From: Prevotellaceae bacterium UBA7017 | Lineage (GTDB): Bacteria; Bacteroidota; Bacteroidia; Bacteroidales; Bacteroidaceae | Assembly (NCBI GenBank): GCA_002449535.1 | Contig: DJWZ01000118.1 | Location: 24,987-88,986, forward strand | Length of the DNA: 64,000 bases | Direction of reading: 5' to 3' | Position numbers and translations under genes: made by a program | The notes under the pieces: model-generated | Databases searched by the model: none | The model's input: only the letters and a program-made list of their open reading frames with translations | What the model was told of the DNA's origin: nothing | Shown here: piece by piece, positions 47,984 to 57,451 of the stretch | Layout: each line of letters begins with the position of its first letter | Numbering within the stretch: position 1 is the stretch's first letter

Positions 47984-49411
47984 TCAACTCTTATACACCT
48001 CTACCCCATCCACGATGGTAGCGACGATGGTAGCCTGTGCTACTTTTTCTATGTCATCGTGCAGGAAGTCGCAGTCAAAGACAGTCATGTTGGCAACCTT
48101 GCCAAACTCTATTGAGCCCAGAAGATGCTCCTGATGGAACAGGCGTGCAACATTGATGGTCATAGCACGCAACGACTGCTCTCGGGTGATAGCCTCCTTC
48201 ATATTACGTGGTGAGTTCTTTAACAAGCTTTCCGGATAGGAACGTTTTTCCGCTGTATATATGCTGAGCTTTATATCCACCATCGGAGAAACCGGATAGT
48301 CAGAATGGAATACCACGTTGGCTCCAGCATCATAGAACGACTTGATAGGGTAAGCTTGATTCGTCAGTTCTTCACCTACATAAGATATCTCCTGCTCATA
48401 GTTACCAGGCACCTTAGGAGTCCACAATGGCGGAACAGCTGGTACGGAGCCTGTTGCTCCCATGCGACGGACGTCCTCATCGGTTACAAAGTGCAGATGT
48501 GCCAACACATTGCGCTGGTCTTTGTCGCCTGTAATCTTCTCAGCATCCTCAATACAGCCTAACATGTAGTGGGTTGCACCGCCACCTTCAGAGTGAACGT
48601 GAACCGACATGCCTTCCTTGTCTGCCTCTGCTATCAGCTGCACCATCTTATCGTGGTCGTTGAAGCGTTCTGCACCATGATAGCCTGGCGAGTCAAGGTA
48701 ATCCTGATTTTGCCATGCAGTATGAGCCTCTGTCACACCGTCCAGAAATGCCTTGGCACCGATAATCTTGAAATAATAGCCACTCAACTCCGCACGCTGT
48801 GCTGCTATGCGGGATATCTCTGCCTTTGGGTCTGCTATATTATCAGTAACATACATCCATAGGTGCGCAGTTTCAGTTTGCCCTCCTGCTCCAGTTCGTG
48901 ATAAGCCTTTGGAGCATCGCGATGTACCACATCAATGCCAGCATCACCAACAGCAGTAAAGCCAGCCTTGAAAGCAAACTCCTGCCAAGCGAGCAGATAT
49001 TCCTTGATATCCTCTACCGTTGCCGGCAGCCTTGGCACTATTTCGAATACAGGACCTTCACAGATGTATCCGGTGGGGTTGCCGTTCTCATCCACGTGCA
49101 CCAAGTCAGAACCCATTTTCTTTGCATATGCAGCATCAAAGCCTGCCCATTCCAATGCCTTTGTATTAAGCAGCATAGCATGTCCGCTGGAAGTCTGCAT
49201 GAGCAGCGGTTTGTCAGGATATATCTCGTCCAGATAAGCTTTGGTGACACGTTCCTCGTTCTCCACCCATCCTCCTGCTACGTAGAAGTTGCGCTGCGGG
49301 TTCTTCGCAATGAAGTCCTTTATTATCTCACGGTATTTTGGGTAGTTTGTTTCTATGCCCACTTGTCCGAGGTCTGCCTGACCGATAAAGCGAAACTTAA
49401 AAAGTGTTACT
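47984..49411 (-). pseudogene. Broken YtcJ-like amidohydrolase
   Basis: Two reading frames together resemble a metal-dependent amidohydrolase. The N-terminal part ends LRTYGCMLLII; the other frame begins MYVTDNIADPKAEIS, with FLDGVTEAHTAW, SVHVHSEGGGATHYML, AHLHFVTDEDV and a C-terminal IEFGKVANMTVF. One missing base near 48853 explains the shift. The 5' end is also lost: the frame starts only a few residues after the CotH gene's stop, about 100 residues short of the usual N-terminus with its metal HxH motif. A decayed gene; no product expected. Confidence 0.8.
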
Positions 49412-49413
49412 TT

Positions 49414-50943
49414 TTACTCAATTCCGAAGTAGGCATCCATTTGGCTGAAGCGTTGCTTATACCATTCCTTTATGTACTCTATCTCTGTAGCAAGGTCATT
49501 GACATATTTCGGGCGAGACGTTTGTGCATCGAAATAATCCACCATACGCTGCCATGCGCCACTTTGGATAAACAGGTCGCGATAGCGTTCCAACTTCTTG
49601 CAGACAGAATCTACAGAAAAGGCTCCCTGCCTGCCCTCTATCCAGCGCTGCTTCAGAATAGCCACATATTCTGCATCCGTAATGATAGACGAAATGGGAT
49701 ATGGTGCATTCCTGAAAACATCTTCTACCTTCCATTCGCTATAGGTTCCGCCATAGTATTCTCCCTCATAATGTCCTCCAAAACTGGTGTCAAGGTCCCA
49801 AGGGGTTATGACGAAACGCCTGCGATTTGCCTCTGTCGGATCGGCATCATCTATGTTCTTGGTGATGTTGCGGACACTGAGGTAATGGTTCTTGTTACCC
49901 CAATTATCACTGATGCAAAGTGCCATGATGAGAATCTGATAGTCCGCCAGGTTCTCAAGGAAGAAATATTTCTTTACAAAGTCTTTGCTTTTACCATTTA
50001 GGATAGCATCCTGTAGTGGTTGCCATGCTTGCAAGCCGGCATACTCATCAGGATAGGTCAGTTCCCACGCATCGTGCCATTGAATGACGCAGGCTGTAGA
50101 ATCTTCATTATATCCAGGATTGTTCTGGTTTGCAATATCGTTGGTACCACTCTTGTACAAAACACCTCTGACAACAACGCCACCATCTGTTTTCTCTTGA
50201 GCTTTCTTCAGATTGAGCAACTTACGATTGATGCGGTCGGAAAGACAGTAGATGCCATAGTACTTATCGTTGATAAAGAGTTCAACAAAACGCCCTTCGG
50301 TACCATTTCTGCCATTGAAATCTGTAGCATACGGCAAGCGTGAAAAGTCATTCCATATATCAAATGCCACACGATTACGCATACAGATGCGGTCGATAGC
50401 CATAGCATCCAGTATCCACGATGAGCAGGAACGCATGCCGAGTAGCGCAGAATCCGCCTCTTCTGCATAGTCTTCAGTGCGCAGTTTCATATTCAGCGCC
50501 GGCTTCATCATATAGTTCTTGGCAGTAGCACCGCGTGTACGGAACATTGCTGGCAGCTCTACCACACTACCGTCGGTATTCGTCATCTGCATAGCCCCAT
50601 TGACATAATCCATGTCACGACTCACATTTCCCTCGAAAGATATCTTCAGCTGAGGCAATTTCTGTGTTTCAGTGTCCTCGGGGAACCTGCCGTTGAGGAT
50701 GTAGTTGACGATATACATCACATCGGGCATACCGACTTCACCATCACCATTGACATCTGCAGCCTTCGCATCAAATGTATCTGCAGGAGTGCCAAGGATA
50801 TAGTTGACGATGAACATCACATCTGGCATACCTATCTCGCCATCACTATTAGCATCACCGCGAACAACATTTGCCAAGACCGAATTCATACCAGTCATCA
50901 ACGGCAAAAAGGTCATAAGGAAAAGAATAATTACCTTCTTCAC
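49414..50943 (-). CDS. Secreted CotH-kinase-like protein with dockerin-like repeats
   Basis: 509 residues. A signal peptide (ending near SVLA) is followed by two dockerin-type calcium repeats (GDANSDGEIGMPDVMFIVNY at about 29-48 and VNGDGEVGMPDVMYIVNYIL at about 64-83) and a CotH kinase domain (about 95-505) with KLRTEDY, VFRNA and WDLDTSFGGHY (likely the metal Asp). CotH proteins phosphorylate other proteins; an exported kinase needs an ATP source outside, or another role. The dockerin-like part is at the N-terminus. It may bind a partner on the cell surface. A promoter is at 50980-50988. An amidohydrolase remnant abuts its end. Confidence 0.8.
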   Translation of the reverse strand: MKKVIILFLMTFLPLMTGMNSVLANVVRGDANSDGEIGMPDVMFIVNYILGTPADTFDAKAADVNGDGEVGMPDVMYIVNYILNGRFPEDTETQKLPQLKISFEGNVSRDMDYVNGAMQMTNTDGSVVELPAMFRTRGATAKNYMMKPALNMKLRTEDYAEEADSALLGMRSCSSWILDAMAIDRICMRNRVAFDIWNDFSRLPYATDFNGRNGTEGRFVELFINDKYYGIYCLSDRINRKLLNLKKAQEKTDGGVVVRGVLYKSGTNDIANQNNPGYNEDSTACVIQWHDAWELTYPDEYAGLQAWQPLQDAILNGKSKDFVKKYFFLENLADYQILIMALCISDNWGNKNHYLSVRNITKNIDDADPTEANRRRFVITPWDLDTSFGGHYEGEYYGGTYSEWKVEDVFRNAPYPISSIITDAEYVAILKQRWIEGRQGAFSVDSVCKKLERYRDLFIQSGAWQRMVDYFDAQTSRPKYVNDLATEIEYIKEWYKQRFSQMDAYFGIE

Positions 50944-50979
50944 AATCTTTTTGATATAAATAAGTTAGCTAATTTGCCG

Positions 50980-50988
50980 ACAAAGTTA
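50980..50988 (-). promoter_or_regulatory. -7 element of the CotH gene
   Basis: Minus-strand TAACTTTGT, a consensus match; no -33 TTTG at standard distance was found. Confidence 0.5.
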
Positions 50989-51147
50989 CTAAAAGCTTAC
51001 CTGTTTTTCATTATTTATTCTCCATTATAGGAAATATTAACAAAGTTTTTCGTGCTTTATTTGTTTGTACGAATCTATTTTCGTAACTTCGCCGCGATTT
51101 TTATAACAGGCGGGAACATATCTGCCAATCAGATTAGAAAAGAACCA

Positions 51148-52128
51148 ATGAACGAAGAATATTACCAAACACTAAAATCAGTAGAAACGGAGGACTGGCT
51201 GGACTTTCACGTCATCCGCCCCTTCTGTTTCAAGCTGGCAAAGTTTTTTGCAAAGTTTGACATTCATCCCAACACGATAACGATATGGTCGATTATCATC
51301 GGTGCCAGCAGCACCCTACTCTTTGCCCACGGTTGTTACTACTATGAGGGCGGAATGGGACTGGTGTATAATCTGGCAGCCATTTTCCTGCTGATGTGGG
51401 CAGATATCTTTGACTGTGTTGATGGACAACTGGCTCGTATGACAGGCAAGAAGAGTCTCATAGGACGCATACTTGACGGGTCAGCCGGTTTTCTGTGGTT
51501 CATACCGATATACCTGGGTATAGTATGGCGTTTCTACCAACATCACGAAATAGAGTTTGGCTGGCTTGGCATCGACAACACTGAGGAGAACACCATGATT
51601 GCCACAGCCATAGTACTGGTGCTGGCTGTGATATCGGGTTTCATGGGAATGGGTGGACAGCAACGTGTGGCTGACTACTACATACAGGTACACCTTTTTT
51701 TCCTAAAAGGCGAAAAAGGAAGCGAACTGGACAATTCGGTGAAGCAGCAGGAGGTATATGACAACCTGCCAAAAGATGCTCCGATATATCAGAAGTTTTT
51801 TGAGAAATCATACGTCGATTATACAAAAAAGCAGGAGAAGGCAACACCGCAGTTTCAGCGTCTCATGACTCTGATGAAGGAGAAATATGGCAATGTAGAG
51901 AATATGCCGACAGAACTTCGCGAGGAATTTCACCGCCATTCGCTTGCCCTGATGAAATGGAACGGACTGCTGACATTTAACTTCCGCGAGACCTGGTTCT
52001 TCCTCTTTTGTCTGCTGGATATCCCCGTAACGAACTTCCTCTTTGAGATAATCTGCATGGGATTGCTTACAAGATACATACTACACAGGCATGAGAACTT
52101 CAGCCGCAAAATAGCTGACAAACTTTAA
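51148..52128 (+). CDS. CDP-alcohol phosphatidyltransferase family protein
   Basis: 326 residues, multi-span. The signature reads DCVDGQLARMTGKKSLIGRILDG, so DxxDGxxAR...GxxxD is present, but the last of the four canonical Asp is not: the sequence continues GSAGF. In the family that residue acts as the base, so activity may be altered or the reading shifted by one. It would move a CMP-linked head group to a lipid. The ATG at 51148 starts MNEEYYQTLKS; a longer reading frame upstream covers the likely promoter. First of four genes in one operon. Confidence 0.8.
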   Translation: MNEEYYQTLKSVETEDWLDFHVIRPFCFKLAKFFAKFDIHPNTITIWSIIIGASSTLLFAHGCYYYEGGMGLVYNLAAIFLLMWADIFDCVDGQLARMTGKKSLIGRILDGSAGFLWFIPIYLGIVWRFYQHHEIEFGWLGIDNTEENTMIATAIVLVLAVISGFMGMGGQQRVADYYIQVHLFFLKGEKGSELDNSVKQQEVYDNLPKDAPIYQKFFEKSYVDYTKKQEKATPQFQRLMTLMKEKYGNVENMPTELREEFHRHSLALMKWNGLLTFNFRETWFFLFCLLDIPVTNFLFEIICMGLLTRYILHRHENFSRKIADKL

Positions 52129-52141
52129 TACGGAATGCCCA

Positions 52142-53179
52142 ATGAAGTGGACAAAGCAAAGACTTAACAACTTTTTCTTTTTTCTTGGCATAGCAGCCGT
52201 AATAGTGATGCTGCTGACGTTTGACGTCAGTTTCATCGAACTATGGGAATATATATGCCATGCGGGCTATTGGCTGGTACCTATCGTGGGAATATGGATT
52301 ATCATCTATGCACTCAACGCAAAGGCATGGCAGGCTATCATAGAGAGTAAATACGAGGAAGGGGAGCACATCAGCTTCGGACGTATCTATCGCCTGACAA
52401 TTACGGGGTATGCCCTGAATTATGCCACACCTGTTGGCGGACTTGGAGGCGAGCCGTATCGCATCATGGAGCTCTCAAAGCATATAGGAAATCAGAGAGC
52501 GACATCATCGGTAATACTATATGCCATGATGCACTTCTTTGCACACTTCTGGTACTGGTTCTCAAGCATCTTCATATACCTTGCCTTAGCTGCTATTGGC
52601 GACCTACCTATCAATACAGCTATCGCTACAATGCTGGGCATTGTAATATTATTCTGCCTGACGGCTTTCTACATACTGTCGAAGGGGTATCGCAACGGCC
52701 TTGTGACAAACGTCATTCACTGGTTGGGACATGTGCCTGGACTGAAGGGATGGAGTCACCGCTTTGAAGAGGGGCATGCAGAATCACTACATAACATCGA
52801 CACACAGATTGCCGCCCTTTATGCTGATGACAAGGGTGCTTTCTACAAAAGCCTGATATTGGAATATTTCTCACGTGTGATACAGAGCTGCGAAGTGATG
52901 TTCATGCTACTGCTGTTTGGCATAGACTGCGGAGGAGGATTCGGAGGACTGCTCCTGACATTCCTTCACAGTTTCCTGATTGTATCATTCACAACGCTAT
53001 TTGCCAACCTCATCGGTTTCCTGCCCATGCAGTTGGGCGTACAGGAGGGTGGATTCGTACTCTCTATAGCAGCACTGGGACTATCGGCAGCGCTGGGTAT
53101 CTTTGTAAGCATAATATGCCGCGTCAGGGAAATTATATGGATTATTATAGGAATAATGCTAATGAAAATAAAAAACTAA
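52142..53179 (+). CDS. LPG-synthase/flippase-like membrane protein
   Basis: 345 residues, six or more membrane spans, of the lysylphosphatidylglycerol synthase transmembrane (UPF0104) family. Family motif-like segments are TGYALNYATPVGGLGGEPYRI and LGVQEGGFVL. Such proteins flip or move lipids. It has no aminoacyl-transfer domain. It lies 13 bp after the CDP-alcohol gene, which suggests it transports the lipid that gene makes. Confidence 0.82.
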   Translation: MKWTKQRLNNFFFFLGIAAVIVMLLTFDVSFIELWEYICHAGYWLVPIVGIWIIIYALNAKAWQAIIESKYEEGEHISFGRIYRLTITGYALNYATPVGGLGGEPYRIMELSKHIGNQRATSSVILYAMMHFFAHFWYWFSSIFIYLALAAIGDLPINTAIATMLGIVILFCLTAFYILSKGYRNGLVTNVIHWLGHVPGLKGWSHRFEEGHAESLHNIDTQIAALYADDKGAFYKSLILEYFSRVIQSCEVMFMLLLFGIDCGGGFGGLLLTFLHSFLIVSFTTLFANLIGFLPMQLGVQEGGFVLSIAALGLSAALGIFVSIICRVREIIWIIIGIMLMKIKN

Positions 53180-53191
53180 AAGACATATATC

Positions 53192-54241
53192 ATGAATCAA
53201 CCTTTTAATTATTTAGACAGAAACGAATTCAATTTTGAGCCCAGCCAGAAAGTGGTTGATGCCATAAAGAATTTCGACCCCAAAACATTATGTTTCTATA
53301 CCCGCATATACGACGAAGGCAAGAAGAGTGTCATCTCTGTACGCCTCAGCGAAATATATGGTGTTCCTGAGGAGCAGGTCCTGCTAACCTACGGTGGCGA
53401 GGATATGCTGAAAAATGCTATACACTACTACCTCATGAAGGGTGACAACAAGAAGATACTCATACCAGAGTTCTCATGGTGGTACTATAATCGTGTAGCC
53501 AGCGAATGTGGCGGTACGTTTGAGATGTATCCCCTTCACGAAAAGGACGACACCTTTGCCTATGACATTGACGAGGTGATAGAATACACCAACCGCATAC
53601 ACCCCAGAATGTTACTACTGGCTTCGCCAAACAATCCAACCGGCAACGGACTGACTCCCGAAGAGGTGGGACGCATAATGGAAAATATCCCAGAGGACAC
53701 AATGGTACTCATTGACGAAGCCTATGCCAGCTTTATCACTTCTGATACTGACTACATCGCACCATTGGTAAATAAATATTCAAACCTAATCATCTCCCGC
53801 ACACTATCAAAGTTCTATGGTTTACCAGGTCTGCGTGTGGGCTTCGGATTTATAGGCAAGGGACACACTCAGTTTGAGAGTTATGTAAACAAATATCTTG
53901 GCTATAACCGTTTCTCGGAGGCTGTGGCTTTAGCGGCTCTTGACAGCGACGAACACTATCGCCACGTAGCAGACGATATGGAATGGGGACGCCAGCTCTA
54001 CAAACGCGAGCTGGGAGCCCTTGAGGGATTCAAAGTTTATAAGTCAGTCGCCAACTTCATCCTCATAAAGTATCCTATCGAGATAAAAGACCGTCTGATG
54101 GAGGCATTGAAGGTTCAGAACTACAAGATAAAGTTTATGACTGACAAAGGACTGGAGTCCTGCCTGCGTATCACCCTGGGTCGCAAGGAACAAACCCAGA
54201 CGGTAGTAGATACTATTCTGAAAATTGTAAAGGAGCAATGA
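53192..54241 (+). CDS. PLP aminotransferase (HisC/CobD-like)
   Basis: 349 residues, fold type I. PLP lysine in ISRTLSKFYGLPGLRVGFGF, SPNNPTGN, and VLIDEAY. It is like histidinol-phosphate aminotransferase or CobD, the latter a decarboxylase giving aminopropanol phosphate. In this operon it most likely makes an amino-alcohol phosphate for the next enzyme; the substrate is not certain. It overlaps the nucleotidyltransferase by 4 bp and follows the flippase-like gene by 12 bp. No histidine genes are nearby. Confidence 0.78.
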   Translation: MNQPFNYLDRNEFNFEPSQKVVDAIKNFDPKTLCFYTRIYDEGKKSVISVRLSEIYGVPEEQVLLTYGGEDMLKNAIHYYLMKGDNKKILIPEFSWWYYNRVASECGGTFEMYPLHEKDDTFAYDIDEVIEYTNRIHPRMLLLASPNNPTGNGLTPEEVGRIMENIPEDTMVLIDEAYASFITSDTDYIAPLVNKYSNLIISRTLSKFYGLPGLRVGFGFIGKGHTQFESYVNKYLGYNRFSEAVALAALDSDEHYRHVADDMEWGRQLYKRELGALEGFKVYKSVANFILIKYPIEIKDRLMEALKVQNYKIKFMTDKGLESCLRITLGRKEQTQTVVDTILKIVKEQ

Positions 54242-54954
54242 TTGGAGTAATATTAGCAGCAGGAATGGCAAAACGCCTGCGCCCTCTTACAGATACCCGA
54301 CCCAAATGCCTTTTAGAAGTAAATGGTCGCAGCCTGTTGGAACGTACCATAGAGGCTATGCGCGGAGCCGGTATCAAGGATTTTGTTGTAGTAACAGGGT
54401 ATCGTGCCGAGATGATTAGGGAACGACTGACCGGATTGCCTGGATTCACATTTCTCGACAATATAGACTATGAACACAACAACAACATCTTCTCACTATG
54501 GATGGCAGGACAGATTGTGCGTGGCAAGGATTTCTTGCTGATGGACAGCGACATTCTCTGTGACCCTGCAGCCGTAAAACGAATAGCGCAGGAGCAAGAC
54601 TCGGCACTTGCCGTAAACCGTCACGAACTTGGAGAAGAGGAAATGAAAGTAGTGGTGGACAAAGAAGGCCGTATCACGGAAATCAGCAAAACCTGTCGTC
54701 CAGAAGACGCTATGGGAGAATCTGTCGGTATAGAGAAGATTACTGCCGATTACAGCAAGGCGTTATACAAGGAGCTGGACACCATGATAGAAAAGGAAGG
54801 TCTCATAGACATCTTTTACGAAAGGGCATTTGAACGTCTTATTCCACAGGGGCATACTTTTCGCGTAGTAGATACGACTGAATATTTCTCATACGAACTT
54901 GATACGCCAGAGGATTTCTTGCGGGCACAGGAATTGATGCCTAAAGAACTGTAA
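54238..54954 (+). CDS. Nucleotidyltransferase (phosphocholine/AEP cytidylyltransferase-like)
   Basis: 238 residues with the NTP-transfer motif ILAAGMAKRLRPLTDTRPKCLLEV and metal-binding LLMDSDI. It resembles cytidylyltransferases of the LicC/PntC type. It would activate an amino-alcohol phosphate (or phosphonate) with CTP, feeding the CDP-alcohol transferase at 51148. Overlaps the aminotransferase by ATGA. Which sugar or alcohol is not readable; a sugar-1-phosphate nucleotidyltransferase is the alternative. Confidence 0.8.
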   Translation: MIGVILAAGMAKRLRPLTDTRPKCLLEVNGRSLLERTIEAMRGAGIKDFVVVTGYRAEMIRERLTGLPGFTFLDNIDYEHNNNIFSLWMAGQIVRGKDFLLMDSDILCDPAAVKRIAQEQDSALAVNRHELGEEEMKVVVDKEGRITEISKTCRPEDAMGESVGIEKITADYSKALYKELDTMIEKEGLIDIFYERAFERLIPQGHTFRVVDTTEYFSYELDTPEDFLRAQELMPKEL

Positions 54955-54983
54955 CCCCACAGAACTTTTAGAAGAAACAAAAA

Positions 54984-55013
54984 ATAAGGTCGACTCCATG
55001 GAGCCGACCTTAT
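54984..55013. terminator. Bidirectional terminator between convergent operons
   Basis: Stem ATAAGGTCG / CGACCTTAT with CTCCATGGAG inside; A-rich on one side and T/A-rich on the other. Confidence 0.75.
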
Positions 55014-55035
55014 ATATTATAATAATGTATAATTA

Positions 55036-56046
55036 TTACTTGTTCAGAGCAAGTGCAACATTAACGGCACATGCTACTGTGCATCCTACCATTGGGTTAT
55101 TACCAATGCCGAGGAAGCCCATCATCTCTACGTGTGCAGGAACAGAAGAAGAACCAGCGAACTGTGCATCAGAGTGCATACGTCCGAGGGTATCTGTCAT
55201 ACCGTAGCTGGCAGGACCTGCTGCCATATTGTCTGGGTGCAGGGTACGACCTGTACCACCACCAGAAGCTACTGAGAAGTATGGCTTACCAGCGAGAATA
55301 CGCTCTTTCTTATAAGTACCTGCTACTGGATGCTGGAAACGTGTTGGGTTGGTAGAGTTACCTGTGATAGAAACGTCAACATTCTCCTTCCACAGGATAG
55401 CAACGCCCTCACGTACGTCGTCAGCACCATAGCAGTTAACCTTTGCACGTGGACCGTCAGAATAAGACTTTGTCTTAACCACCTTCAGTTCACCTGTGAA
55501 ATAGTCGAACTGTGTCTGTACGTATGTGAAACCATTGATACGAGAGATAATCATAGCAGCGTCCTTACCCAGACCATTCAGAATGACACGGAGTGGCTTC
55601 TGACGTACCTTGTTAGCCATCTCAGCAATCTTGATAGCGCCCTCTGCTGCAGCGAATGACTCGTGACCTGCAAGGAATGCGAAACACTCTGTCTCTTCAC
55701 GGAGCAGACGTGCAGCAAGATTACCATGTCCGATACCTACCTTACGGTCGTCAGCAACAGAACCAGGGATGCAGAATGACTGCAGACCGATACCGATTGC
55801 CTCGGCAGCCTCAGCAGCTGTCTTGCAACCCTTCTTCAATGCAATAGCAGAACCTACTACGTATGCCCACTTTGCATTCTCAAAGCAAATCATCTGGGTT
55901 TCCTCACATGTCTTGTAAGGGTCGAGACCTGCCTTTTCACATATCTCATTTGCTTCCTCAATAGAAGAAATACCATTCTCGTTCAGAGCAGCAAGTATCT
56001 GCTTGATACGACGATCTTGTGACTCAAATTTTACTTCGCGAATCAT
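55036..56046 (-). CDS. GGGtGRT protein
   Basis: 336 residues, cytoplasmic. It has the name-giving SVASGGGTGRTLHPDN and nine Cys spread over the protein (CEKAGLDPYKTCEETQMICF, CTVACAVN). Function is unknown; it pairs with an iron-sulfur scaffold-like protein, encoded 15 bp upstream here, in many anaerobes. The Cys content suggests a metal cluster, but this is inference. A convergent terminator follows. Confidence 0.85.
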   Translation of the reverse strand: MIREVKFESQDRRIKQILAALNENGISSIEEANEICEKAGLDPYKTCEETQMICFENAKWAYVVGSAIALKKGCKTAAEAAEAIGIGLQSFCIPGSVADDRKVGIGHGNLAARLLREETECFAFLAGHESFAAAEGAIKIAEMANKVRQKPLRVILNGLGKDAAMIISRINGFTYVQTQFDYFTGELKVVKTKSYSDGPRAKVNCYGADDVREGVAILWKENVDVSITGNSTNPTRFQHPVAGTYKKERILAGKPYFSVASGGGTGRTLHPDNMAAGPASYGMTDTLGRMHSDAQFAGSSSVPAHVEMMGFLGIGNNPMVGCTVACAVNVALALNK

Positions 56047-56061
56047 ATTTTGTTCCTCCTA

Positions 56062-56763
56062 TTAGTTTTTACGTGGATCAATAAATTTAACTGCTCCCTG
56101 CTCTGGCTTTGTACGGCCGTATGTGCCAGTAACAGACTTGAGTGCCTCATTAGCATCCATGCCCTTCTTGACAGCATCCATGAACTTACCCATGTGAACG
56201 AACTCGTAACCACAAACCTCATTATCCTCATCGAGATACTGCTTTGTGATATAGCCTTCTGTAAGCTGGAGATAACGTGTACCCTTAGCCTTTGTGCCAT
56301 AGAGAGTACCGCACTGAGAAACGAGTCCCTTACCAAGGTCCTCAAGACCAGCACCAATAGCCAAACCGCCCTCAGAGAATGCAGACTGTGTACGTCCGTA
56401 AACAATCTGGAGGAAGAGTTCGCGCATTGCTGTATTGATAGCATCGCATACCAAGTCAGTATTGAGTGCCTCAAGAATTGTCTTACCAGGAAGAATCTCA
56501 CTTGCCATAGCTGCCGAGTGGGTCATACCAGAGCAACCGATTGTCTCAACGAGAGCTTCTTCAATAATGCCATCCTTAACATTGAGAGAGAGCTTGCAGC
56601 AACCCTGCTGAGGAGCACACCAACCAATGCCGTGGGTCATACCAGAGATGTCCTTAATCTCCTTTGCCTGAATCCACTTTCCCTCTTCAGGAATTGGAGC
56701 AGGACCATGGTTAGGACCTTTTGCAACAACGCACATGTCGTTGACTTCTTTTGTGTAAATCAT
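56062..56763 (-). CDS. Iron-sulfur cluster scaffold-like protein (NifU N-terminal family)
   Basis: 233 residues. NifU/IscU-like Cys are seen: GIGWCAPQQGCCKLSL, ETIGCSGMTHSAA and DLVCDAINTAM. It may build or carry an Fe-S cluster for the GGGtGRT protein, with which it shares a message (gap 15 bp). ATG 56763 is chosen because the promoter at 56837-56869 gives a leader of about 68 nt; a start 35 codons upstream would precede it. Confidence 0.85.
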   Translation of the reverse strand: MIYTKEVNDMCVVAKGPNHGPAPIPEEGKWIQAKEIKDISGMTHGIGWCAPQQGCCKLSLNVKDGIIEEALVETIGCSGMTHSAAMASEILPGKTILEALNTDLVCDAINTAMRELFLQIVYGRTQSAFSEGGLAIGAGLEDLGKGLVSQCGTLYGTKAKGTRYLQLTEGYITKQYLDEDNEVCGYEFVHMGKFMDAVKKGMDANEALKSVTGTYGRTKPEQGAVKFIDPRKN

Positions 56764-56836
56764 AATGTTTTTATTTTTGAAAATTAAATAAAATATATGT
56801 TCAGGAATCAAGTATTCACTTTTGTCCCATTTGAGC

Positions 56837-56869
56837 GCAAAGGTACATAAATTTATATAAAAACACAAA
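56837..56869 (-). promoter_or_regulatory. Promoter of the GGGtGRT operon
   Basis: Minus-strand TACCTTTGC (56837-56845) and TTTG (56866-56869), 20-bp spacer. Confidence 0.8.
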
Positions 56870-56884
56870 TTTTATAACACCTTT

Positions 56885-56918
56885 TTTGTTATATATAAAG
56901 TTTTTTTCGTAATTTTGC
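56885..56918 (+). promoter_or_regulatory. Promoter of smpB
   Basis: TTTG (56885-56888), 21-bp spacer, TAATTTTGC (56910-56918). Divergent from the promoter at 56837-56869. Confidence 0.8.
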
Positions 56919-56936
56919 ACCAAATATTAAAGTAGG

Positions 56937-57416
56937 ATGAACAAAGAACAGGAACTTTTACGAAAGAAAAGTCCGGTACAGATAAAGAACAAAAAGGCAG
57001 CTTTTGACTACCACTTTGTGGATACTTATACCGCCGGCATTGTATTGACGGGAACTGAGATAAAGAGTATCCGCATGGGAAAGGCGTCGCTGGTTGATAC
57101 CTTCTGCTACATTCACAACAACGAGATGTGGGTAAAGGGTATGAACATCAGTCCGTATTTCTATGGCTCATATAATAACCACGAGGCTCGCAGAGACAGG
57201 AAACTGCTGCTGAACAAGAGGGAGATACGCCACCTGAAAGAGGACACGAAGGCTGTGGGATTTACCATCGTCCCTACCCTGCTCTTCATCGATGACAAAG
57301 GACGGGCAAAATTAGACATCGCACTGTGCCGAGGCAAGAAGGAGTTTGACAAACGCGAGACCCTGAAGCTGAAACAGGACAAGCGCGAAATGGACAGAGC
57401 GATTAAACATTTTTAA
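56937..57416 (+). CDS. smpB: SsrA-binding protein SmpB
   Basis: 159 residues. Binds tmRNA for ribosome rescue. Typical parts are [29 protein letters not shown], the central [10 protein letters not shown] and the basic C-terminal tail. tmRNA itself is not in this window. Leader about 12 nt. recR follows after 35 bp of short tandem repeats. Confidence 0.96.
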   Translation: MNKEQELLRKKSPVQIKNKKAAFDYHFVDTYTAGIVLTGTEIKSIRMGKASLVDTFCYIHNNEMWVKGMNISPYFYGSYNNHEARRDRKLLLNKREIRHLKEDTKAVGFTIVPTLLFIDDKGRAKLDIALCRGKKEFDKRETLKLKQDKREMDRAIKHF

Positions 57417-57451
57417 ACTGTAAACTATAAACCGTAAACTGTAAACCAATT

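Noticed and set aside
53192..54241. Histidine biosynthesis gene hisC
   Set aside because: HisC-like motifs only; no other histidine genes, and the operon points to lipid chemistry.
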